From Nakamurella alba (GTDB taxonomy: Bacteria; Actinomycetota; Actinomycetes; Mycobacteriales; Nakamurellaceae), in assembly GCF_009707545.1 (NCBI RefSeq), contig NZ_WLYK01000008.1:248001-312000 (forward strand): 64,000 bases of DNA, given 5' to 3'. Under the pieces are notes generated by a model. It worked only from the letters and a program-made list of their open reading frames with translations. It had not been told where the DNA came from and searched no databases. How positions within the stretch are numbered: position 1 is the first letter of the stretch; each line of letters starts with the position of its first letter. The position numbers were made by a program, and so were the translations under genes. Positions 54,871 through 64,000 of this stretch are shown piece by piece.

Positions 54871-56898
54871 GTGACCGACAACCCGCTGCTGCACGAGTCC
54901 ACCCTGCCGTTCGGCCTGCCGCCGTTCGCGCAGATCCGTACCGAGCACTTCGGTCCGGCACTGGACGCCGGGATGGCCGAGCACCTGGCCGAGATCGCCG
55001 CCATCACCGCCGATCCCGCCCCGGCGACGTTCGCGAACACCGTCGAGGCGCTGGAGCGCAGCGGGCGCACGCTGGAGCGGGCCGGCGCCGTTTTCGGCAA
55101 CCTGATCTCCTCGGTCGCCGGCCCGGATCTGCAGGCGGTCGAGGCCGCGTACGCGCCAGAACTGGCCGCGCACTCCGATGCGCTGTACCTGGACCGGGCG
55201 CTGTTCGAGCGGATCTCGCGAGTGCACGAGGCGCGGCTGGACAGCGGGCTGGACCCGGAGCAGATCTTCCTCGTCGAGCGCTACCACCGGGACTTCCGGT
55301 TGGCCGGTGCGGAACTCGACGATGCCGGGCAGACGGAGCTGCGTGAGCTCAACCGGCGGATCTCAGAGCTGACCACCCGGTTCCGTCAGCAGTTGCAGTC
55401 CTCGATGGAGGAGCGCGCGCTGCTGTTGGACGACGCCTCCGAGTTGGACGGACTCGAGCCGGCGCAGATCGCTGCAGCTGCCGCTGCGGCGTCCGCCGAC
55501 GGCCACCCTGGCAAGTACCTGATCCGGCTGATCCTGCCCAGCGGTCAACCGGCGCTGTCCGCGCTCCGGGACCGGTCCGTGCGCGAGCGCCTGCACCGGG
55601 CCTCGGTGGAGCGCGCACCCGAGAACGGTGATCTGGCCGTGGAGATCGCCCGGCTGCGGGCCCGCCGCGCCCGGTTGCTGGGGTTCGAGCACCATGCCGC
55701 GCTGACCATGGCCACCCAGACCGCACGCACCGTGGATGCCGTCGACGGCATGCTCGAACAGGTCGTCGCGCCGGCGATGGCCAACGCCGCCCGGGAGCGG
55801 GTCGCGCTGCAGGAGCTGGCGGACGTCGACGGCGTGCAACTCGCACCCTGGGACTGGGCCTACTACGCCGAGCGGGTCCGCGCCGCCCGGTACGACCTCG
55901 ACACCGCAGCCCTGCGACCGTATTTCGAGCTCGACCGGGTGCTGTCGGACGGTGTGTTCCATGCCGCGACCGAGGTCTACGGGGTGACCTTCCACCTGCG
56001 CGAGGATCTGCAGGGCTACCACCCGGACGTGCGGGTCTGGGAGGTCCGCGATGCTGACGGCACCCCGATCGGGCTCTACCTGGGCGACTACCTGGCCCGC
56101 ATCGGCAAGCGGGGCGGCGCCTGGATGAACTCCTTCGTCGACCAGTCCCGGCTGCTCGGCAAGTCCCCGGTGGTGGTCAACAACCTCAACGTGCCGGCCC
56201 CCGCTGCGGGCGGCCCGGCGCTGCTGACCCTGGACGAGGTCAGCACTCTCTTCCACGAGTTCGGGCACGCGCTGCACGGCCTGTTCTCCACGGTCGCGTA
56301 CCCGCGGTTCAGCGGCACCTCCGTCCCTCGCGATTTCGTCGAGTTCCCCAGCCAGGTCAACGAGATGTGGGCGATGTGGCCGGAGGTGCTGCTGCACTAC
56401 GCCGTGCACGTGGAGACCGGTGAACCCCTGCCGGCGGACGTGGTGGCGGCGATCGACGCGGCACAGCTCTGGGGTCAGGGCTTCGGCACTGTGGAGTACC
56501 TGGCCGCCACCGTGCTGGACCAGGCCTGGCACCGGGTCACCCCGGAGACCGACATCCCGTCGGCGGCCGAGTTCGAGGCGGAGGCGCTGGAGAAGGCCGG
56601 CCTGGCATCGGATCTCATCCCGCCGCGCTACCGGACGGCCTACTTCCAGCACATATTCGCCGGCGGCTACGCGGCCGGCTACTACTCCTACCTGTGGGCC
56701 GAGGTGCTCGACGCCGACACCGTGGAGTGGTTCAAGGAGCACGGCGGCATGCGGCGGGAGAACGGCGACCTGTTCCGGGCCGAGCTGCTGTCCGTCGGTG
56801 GTTCCCGGGACGCGATGGACTCGTTCCGGGCGGTCCGCGGACGGGACGCCGACATCGCTCCGCTGCTGCGACGCCGGGGTCTCGTCCCGTCCGCGTAG
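54871..56898 (+). CDS. M3-family metallopeptidase (peptidyl-dipeptidase Dcp-like)
   Basis: 675 residues from GTG 54871, the usual family size. The zinc motif HEFGHALHG lies near residue 466 with the third ligand Glu in PSQVNEMWA about 27 residues on. The N-terminal half is helical (LPPFAQIRTEHFGPALDAG is typical of Dcp/oligopeptidase A), and YYSYLWAEVLDAD marks the C-terminal substrate wall. No signal peptide, so it is cytoplasmic and degrades short peptides. TACCCT lies 6 nt before the GTG, a probable leaderless promoter. It converges on the vWA gene. Confidence 0.95.
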   Translation: MTDNPLLHESTLPFGLPPFAQIRTEHFGPALDAGMAEHLAEIAAITADPAPATFANTVEALERSGRTLERAGAVFGNLISSVAGPDLQAVEAAYAPELAAHSDALYLDRALFERISRVHEARLDSGLDPEQIFLVERYHRDFRLAGAELDDAGQTELRELNRRISELTTRFRQQLQSSMEERALLLDDASELDGLEPAQIAAAAAAASADGHPGKYLIRLILPSGQPALSALRDRSVRERLHRASVERAPENGDLAVEIARLRARRARLLGFEHHAALTMATQTARTVDAVDGMLEQVVAPAMANAARERVALQELADVDGVQLAPWDWAYYAERVRAARYDLDTAALRPYFELDRVLSDGVFHAATEVYGVTFHLREDLQGYHPDVRVWEVRDADGTPIGLYLGDYLARIGKRGGAWMNSFVDQSRLLGKSPVVVNNLNVPAPAAGGPALLTLDEVSTLFHEFGHALHGLFSTVAYPRFSGTSVPRDFVEFPSQVNEMWAMWPEVLLHYAVHVETGEPLPADVVAAIDAAQLWGQGFGTVEYLAATVLDQAWHRVTPETDIPSAAEFEAEALEKAGLASDLIPPRYRTAYFQHIFAGGYAAGYYSYLWAEVLDADTVEWFKEHGGMRRENGDLFRAELLSVGGSRDAMDSFRAVRGRDADIAPLLRRRGLVPSA

Positions 56899-56929
56899 TT
56901 GTCGTTCTGATGGTTGTTGTTGCCGGAGT

Positions 56930-57604
56930 TCAGTTCTCGTCGTCGGTGTCCTCGGCACGCGCGTCGGCCCGCTGGGCGTCGGACCAGGCCAAGGCCGGGG
57001 CGGCCTGGACGGGCGGCGCCCCGCCGGCGACCGCGGTCCGGTACGCCGCGACGTTGGCGCCGGCGCTGCGCATGGCCGTGCGGGCCCGCCGGCCGGTGAA
57101 GGTCATTGCGAAATCCCGGTGCACACCGAGACCTTCGCCGACGGCGATGGCGTCCTGGTTCGCGCCGAGATAGGTGAACACCCACTGGTAGTCGGACCGC
57201 TGCTGCTCGACCAGCGCCCGGATCGCCTGTGGCGTCCACTCGCGCGACGCGTTCTCCAGACCGTCGGTCATCACCACCACGATCACCGACGACGGCCGCT
57301 GCGCCTCGGATAGGGCGGCCAGCTCGGCGCCGGCCTCGGTGATCAGCCGGCCCATGGAGTCCAGCAGTGCGGTGCTGCCGCGCGGCTGCAGGTCGAGCTC
57401 GCCGACGTCGTTGACATCCTTGTCGCGGTAGACGATCTCGTAGTGGTCGTCGAACTGGGCCAGGGTCACCAGACAGCGCCCGGGGGCGGACTTCTGTTGC
57501 TCGACGAAGGCGGCGAACCCGCCGACGGTGTCGGTCCGGATGCTCTGCATCGAGCCCGATCGGTCGAGCAGCACGTACAGGTGGGTCAGATCCTTGTCGG
57601 TCAT
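56930..57604 (-). CDS. von Willebrand factor A domain protein
   Basis: 224 residues from ATG 57604, where GGAGG is 5 nt upstream; ATGs at 57616 and 57628 are alternatives. The vWA fold begins at once: LYVLLDRSGSMQSI has the MIDAS DxSxS, PRGSTALLD supplies the Thr, and VMTDGLENAS the Asp. There is no signal peptide or membrane helix. The C-terminal 45 residues are alanine-rich and acidic. Such proteins bind partners in a metal-dependent way, often with MoxR ATPases or tellurite-resistance proteins; neither is nearby. Function unknown. Confidence 0.88.
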   Translation of the reverse strand: MTDKDLTHLYVLLDRSGSMQSIRTDTVGGFAAFVEQQKSAPGRCLVTLAQFDDHYEIVYRDKDVNDVGELDLQPRGSTALLDSMGRLITEAGAELAALSEAQRPSSVIVVVMTDGLENASREWTPQAIRALVEQQRSDYQWVFTYLGANQDAIAVGEGLGVHRDFAMTFTGRRARTAMRSAGANVAAYRTAVAGGAPPVQAAPALAWSDAQRADARAEDTDDEN

Positions 57605-57889
57605 TCCGGCCTCCATGGGGTCGATCATGCGGAGTGGTGCGGGTGGTGACAGGGCCGTTCGCGGGGTTCGACGTCGTCGATCGGATCCCGGGAACGGAAC
57701 ACAGCACAGCCGGCGTGAGCCGTGTGCAATCAGGAGAAGAGGCAACCGAACGATGCGGTCCTGCTGTCAGGTGTAGCACAGTTCTGCGACGATGTGTGTT
57801 CGGATTCTGACAGTCGCTGTGCGGCATGGCTTCTGGCGGCCGCGTCCACTGCCTGGTTCCTGCGTCGCGGCGACCGGTAGGCTCCGCGC

Positions 57890-58783
57890 GTGAGCACACC
57901 CCTGCACCTGCCCGGCTGGACACACCTCGCCTCCGGCAAGGTCCGCGAGCTGTACGCGCCTGTCGACGGACCGGGTGATGTGCTGCTGATGGTCGCCACC
58001 GACCGGATCAGTGCCTACGACCACGTGCTGCCCACCCCGATCCCGGACAAGGGCCGGATCCTGACCGCGATGAGCGTGTTCTGGTTCTCCCTGCTGGAGG
58101 ACCTGGTTGGCCATCACGTGCTGAGCGTCGAGGACGTGCCGGCGGAGGTCCGCGGACGGGCGATGCTGGTCCGCCGGCTGGAGATGTTCCCGGTCGAGTG
58201 CGTGGCGCGGGGGTACCTGACCGGATCAGGGCTGGCGGACTACCGGGCGACCGGCGGGGTGTGCGGGATCGCCCTGCCGGCCGGGCTTGTCGAGTCGTCG
58301 AAACTGCCGGAGCCGATCTTCACCCCGGCGGCGAAGGCGGCCGTGGGGGAGCACGACGAGAACATCACCTTCACCGATGTGGTGGCCGCGGTCGGTGCGG
58401 AGCGGGCGCAGCAGCTGCGGGACGTGACGCTCGCGGTCTACGCCCGGGCGGCGGTGCATGCCGCGAGTCGGGGGGTGCTGCTGGCGGACACCAAGTTCGA
58501 GTTCGGACTGCTCGGCACCACCCTCACACTCGGCGACGAGGTGCTCACCCCGGACTCGTCCAGGTTCTGGCCAGCGGACGGGTACGCGCCGGGTGCGGTG
58601 CAGCCGTCCTTCGACAAGCAGTACGTCCGCGACTGGCTGACCGGCCCGGACTCGGGCTGGGACCGGGCCTCCGACACCCCGCCGCCGCCGCTGCCGGACG
58701 ATGTCGCGCTGGCGACCCGGGCGCGCTACGTCGAGGCCTACGAGAGGATCTCCGGACGGTCCTTCGGGGACTGGCCGGTGTAG
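57890..58783 (+). CDS. purC: Phosphoribosylaminoimidazole-succinocarboxamide synthase
   Basis: 297 residues from GTG 57890, the length of the longer eukaryote/actinobacterial-like form. It couples CAIR and aspartate with ATP. The [12 protein letters not shown] site, [20 protein letters not shown] and the [20 protein letters not shown] signature are present, as are LADTKFEFG and PDSSRFWP near the active site, and the closing [17 protein letters not shown] (57878-57883) lies 6 nt before GTG, implying a leaderless mRNA. Its product goes to PurB, encoded at 49291. Confidence 0.97.
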   Translation: MSTPLHLPGWTHLASGKVRELYAPVDGPGDVLLMVATDRISAYDHVLPTPIPDKGRILTAMSVFWFSLLEDLVGHHVLSVEDVPAEVRGRAMLVRRLEMFPVECVARGYLTGSGLADYRATGGVCGIALPAGLVESSKLPEPIFTPAAKAAVGEHDENITFTDVVAAVGAERAQQLRDVTLAVYARAAVHAASRGVLLADTKFEFGLLGTTLTLGDEVLTPDSSRFWPADGYAPGAVQPSFDKQYVRDWLTGPDSGWDRASDTPPPPLPDDVALATRARYVEAYERISGRSFGDWPV

Positions 58784-58818
58784 CTCGCGGGTGCTGTGTG
58801 GTGGTGGGTCGCGGCTGT

Positions 58819-59010
58819 TCAGAGGTGGTGCAGGCGCTCCGCGGCCATCAGGAACTGGTGCGCGACCACGCAGCGGACCCTGACCACCTCCATCGGCCCG
58901 CCGGTGGAGCCGATCCTCGACGAGTCGACGATCTCCGCGGGTGCCGAGCACTCCGGGCACGCGACCAGTCGCAGTGTGGCCTCGTCCTGGCCCAGTTCCT
59001 CGTCCCGCAC
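58819..59010 (-). CDS. Small zinc-ribbon-like protein
   Basis: 63 residues from GTG 59010, with GGAG upstream. VACPECSAPAEIV provides a CxxC knuckle; the second half, VRVRCVVAHQFLM, offers one Cys and a His four residues on, so a C2CH zinc site is plausible. The C-terminal helix is MAAERLHHL. Small proteins of this plan are common and uncharacterised in actinobacteria. It is convergent with purC. Confidence 0.65.
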   Translation of the reverse strand: MRDEELGQDEATLRLVACPECSAPAEIVDSSRIGSTGGPMEVVRVRCVVAHQFLMAAERLHHL

Positions 59011-59232
59011 GCGCCTGCTCCTGCCGTTGCTGTTCCTTTCCCTGGAAGTTAGTGGACCCTAAGTCGCTGCGGAAGCCTGCGTGACGGAGCCCACGTGCAG
59101 TCCGTGCGTGTGCAGCCGGCGTCTCTGTATCGGAACAGGCTGCAGCTCAACAGATGTCGTTCCGCCGGTTGCCGTTGTGACGTCGCCGACGCCGATGACC
59201 TGAGCGCCGTCGACCGGTCAGGCTGCCCTTCC

Positions 59233-59304
59233 GGGTGCGCGGGTGCGCGGGTGCGCGGGTGCGCGGGTGCGCGGGTGCGCGGGTGCGCGGGTGCGCGGGT
59301 GTGG
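59233..59304 (+). repeat. Eight perfect copies of an 8-nt repeat (GGGTGCGC)
   Basis: GGGTGCGC is repeated head to tail eight times without error (59233-59296), and a ninth copy is altered (GGGTGTGG, 59297-59304). Such arrays change length by slipped replication. No gene runs through it that I can support. Confidence 0.95.
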
Positions 59305-59644
59305 GCTCAGGTCATGACGTTGCGGCGCTGGGACTGAACGATGACGTCGCTATCCGGGGTCGACCGCGCCAGGATGGGTGTCGGCACGTGGCGGCGGGTC
59401 GAACGGGCGGGCGGCGACGGAGCGGTCCGGCCGGGGTCGAGCAGTGTGCCGATCGATACGCCACAGGGAGCACGTCAGGCGAAATGCTGGGTGGTTGGTC
59501 GGCAGCGCCGGGTGGTCGGCGTTCTCCGGTCCTGCCGACACCGTCGCCGGCGGACCCGACTCGCACTCGCTTCCGGTGAATGCCGGAGCCTGTCCGGCGA
59601 TGAGGTGGATGCGGCACCACGCCGACGGCCAGGGATGGAACCGC

Positions 59645-59677
59645 ATGGACTCAACCTCGCCGTGAGGTTGAGTCCAT
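59645..59677. repeat. 14-bp perfect inverted repeat
   Basis: ATGGACTCAACCTC (59645-59658) and its complement (59664-59677) flank GCCGT. It is less GC-rich than the other hairpins and lies about 520 nt before the HNH gene. It may be a terminator of something lost or a protein-binding site. Confidence 0.7.
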
Positions 59678-60105
59678 CCGACACCAGGAGAGTGTGTCCT
59701 CATGAAGCCCGAAAAGTGCTGGTGGATAGCAAGTATCGGCGGCTATGTCGGGGGCCGCGGATCGGCTCGGGTGTCGCATTCGGGGCACCTGTCGGTGCCT
59801 CGTGGTGCGTTGTTCTCCGAGAAAGGCCGTGGTGGTTCTAATGTCGAAGGGCGGGTGGGTCTGCCTGTCGAAACTGATTCGCGGGATGTTTCCTCGGGGA
59901 GGGTCGAGTGGCACGGCGAAGGCAACCGGTGGGGTTGCGCTGTTGTCGCAGTGACTGAGATCTGCTGTGCGGAGGTTGGTTCCGCCGGCGATGCCGTATG
60001 CGTGCCGCCCATCGAACAGCCGGTCGCCGGCTGCTTGCACGATATCTGTTGCAGATAGCAGGGTGTCACCCGAGGGTCGCGGAGCGAAGTAGTTCGAGAA
60101 GTTCT

Positions 60106-60143
60106 GAACATCTGTTCCATCGCGTGTTCCGAACTGGTAAGTT
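60106..60143 (+). promoter_or_regulatory. LexA (SOS)-box-like site on the DUF222-HNH promoter
   Basis: GAAC-ATCT-GTTC at 60106-60117 has the perfect half-sites of Gram-positive LexA boxes (core GAAC-N4-GTTC; mycobacterial TCGAAC-N4-GTTCGA is matched less well on the outer bases). A -10 TAAGTT lies at 60138-60143, 18 nt after GTTCCA, so the box overlaps the -35. A nearby GTTCCGAAC follows at 60126-60134. Confidence 0.6.
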
Positions 60144-60198
60144 TGTTGGCAGTTGCCTCGGGGTGAGGTTTCCGGTTCTCGTCGAAGGGAGGGTTGTG

Positions 60199-63195
<2,997 letters not shown>

Positions 63196-63241
63196 CCTGC
63201 CGACGGAGCGCAGGAGCGAGATCGGGTCTACCGTCCGCGGT

Positions 63242-64000
63242 GTGGACCAGATCGAGGCAGTCGAAGCGCTGTTCACCACGGCGTGGGTCGCGCTCTCCGG
63301 GTCTTCGCTGCCGGAGACCGCGCTGTCGGAGTCATCGACGGTCCCGGATGTCCGCTGGACCGGAGATGCGAGCCTGCCCTCCCGACTGCCGGTGCTCCCC
63401 GCGCTCGCGGCCACCATCGGCTGCTCCACCGCAGCCGCGGGGATCCTGTGGTCAGCTCGGGGCGGTCATCCCGGAAGCCCGGAGGTGAGCCTGGCCGACG
63501 CAGCCATCGCCGGGCGGAGCGAGCGGTACGCCCATCGCCTCGGGGAGTCGGTACCGGAGACGTTGTTCGCGCCGCTGTCCCGGTTCTGGCCGACGTCCGA
63601 CGGTTGGGTGCGGTTGCACACCAACTACCCCTGGCACCTCGAACGAGCGCTGACCGCACTCGATCTCGGACCAGAGAGCCCCGACTCGGACATCGTCGGA
63701 CAACGACTGCTCACCCGGACATCCACGGATTGGGAGGAACGCTTCGCCGCCGTCGGCGCGCTCTGCGCGGCGGTACGGACGCCGCAGGAGTGGGCGGCAC
63801 ACCCACAAGGCCGCGCCTCCGCCGATGCCCCACTCGTGGCCTGGGACCGGGCAGCGGGCCCCGCGAACACGACCCAGGCGCCACCGCCCCTCCCCGCTGC
63901 GGGAGTCAGAGTGCTGGACCTGACCCGGGTCATCGCCGGCCCCGTCGCCACCCGGACACTCGCGGCCTGGGGAGCCGACGTGCTCCGTATCGACCCGCCG
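63242..64000 (+). CDS. CaiB/BaiF family III CoA-transferase, 5' part
   Basis: 253 codons are visible from GTG 63242; the gene runs off the window. Residues about 220-250 read VRVLDLTRVIAGPVATRTLAA and WGADVLRIDPP, the hallmark start of a family III CoA-transferase domain. The first 215 or so residues form an N-terminal module (HTNYPWHLERALTAL, GWVRLH) that resembles the small or swapped domain of such enzymes, as in longer actinobacterial members of about 450 residues. The catalytic Asp lies beyond the end. It starts 46 nt after the HNH gene, with no obvious ribosome site. Confidence 0.82.
   Translation, partial: MDQIEAVEALFTTAWVALSGSSLPETALSESSTVPDVRWTGDASLPSRLPVLPALAATIGCSTAAAGILWSARGGHPGSPEVSLADAAIAGRSERYAHRLGESVPETLFAPLSRFWPTSDGWVRLHTNYPWHLERALTALDLGPESPDSDIVGQRLLTRTSTDWEERFAAVGALCAAVRTPQEWAAHPQGRASADAPLVAWDRAAGPANTTQAPPPLPAAGVRVLDLTRVIAGPVATRTLAAWGADVLRIDPP

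Larger units (their letters stand above)
59011..60198. other. Gene-poor region before the DUF222-HNH gene
   Basis: Almost 1.2 kb without a supported gene; the open frames lack ribosome sites and protein-like composition. It contains an 8-nt tandem repeat (59233-59304), a 14-bp hairpin (59645-59677) and the LexA-box-like promoter (60106-60143). The part from about 59690 on is less GC-rich than the rest of the window, suggesting acquired DNA or decayed genes. Confidence 0.5.

Noticed and set aside
59233..59304. CRISPR array
   Set aside because: The repeat is 8 nt with no spacers and no cas genes; it is a simple tandem repeat.

Overview
The window is a high-GC stretch of an actinobacterial chromosome, tentatively from the Nakamurella/Frankia-like part of the phylum. 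The signs are a class II FBP aldolase, an Rpf-type muralytic factor, a SigK/RskA pair, an F420-type nitroreductase, a DinB-family protein of the kind linked to mycothiol, a WXG100 pair, an LAxTG wall anchor, a DUF222-HNH (13E12-type) protein, frequent GTG starts and many probable leaderless genes. The species cannot be fixed from the sequence alone.

Layout. 1-3.2 kb: end of pyrE, a SpoU methyltransferase, two related small membrane proteins, a DedA protein and a SigE-type sigma factor with a small membrane partner. 3.2-8.8 kb: a sugar ABC importer (binding lipoprotein and two permeases, no ATPase) with a LacI regulator and a matching operator. 8.8-11.7 kb: an MFS exporter and fba. 12-21.6 kb: cell-surface genes, namely an Rpf protein with two C-terminal repeats, a DUF2142 membrane protein and a 1374-residue sortase-anchored glycine-rich protein divergent from a sigma/membrane-protein pair. 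21.7-26.2 kb: accessory patch with DUF1801, DUF7660, an orphan Phd-type antitoxin, a VOC protein, VapB with a VapC stump, an epoxide hydrolase and a GNAT protein. 26.2-33.2 kb: a GAF-ANTAR regulator, an orphan KdpD, a CPBP protease, an SDR protein, an F420-type protein, a WXG100 pair and DUF3151. 33.2-38.5 kb: purA, purD and an aminotransferase. 38.7-47.6 kb: HAD hydrolase, lipoproteins and a SigK regulon made of a fasciclin lipoprotein, two tandem membrane-anchored molybdopterin oxidoreductases, sigK and rskA. 47.7-58.8 kb: another sigma/membrane-protein pair, purB, alcohol dehydrogenase, HAD, PanE-like, map, an XRE regulator, an M3 peptidase, a vWA protein and purC. 58.8-64 kb: a gene-poor region with an 8-nt tandem repeat, a large DUF222-HNH protein behind a LexA-like box, and the start of a CoA-transferase.

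How the genes work together. purA, purD, purB and purC are dispersed housekeeping genes for purine synthesis. pyrE, SpoU, DedA, fba, DUF3151 and purA occur in the same general neighbourhood as in Mycobacterium tuberculosis (about Rv0357c to Rv0382c, from memory), so this is conserved backbone with insertions. Four ECF-type sigma factors lie in 45 kb, each next to a membrane protein that may act as its anti-sigma factor.

The most notable observations are: two SigK-type promoters (CCATCC-N15-CCGAAT/G) in front of the fasciclin gene and sigK; an IdeR/DtxR-like iron box on a promoter that seems to drive a roughly 150-nt transcript ending in a strong hairpin, a candidate iron-regulated sRNA; a DUF222-HNH protein with an acidic insert of about 440 residues behind a LexA-like box; three tandem 14-bp repeats in front of a leaderless XRE gene; and three hairpins between the sugar-binding gene and its permeases.
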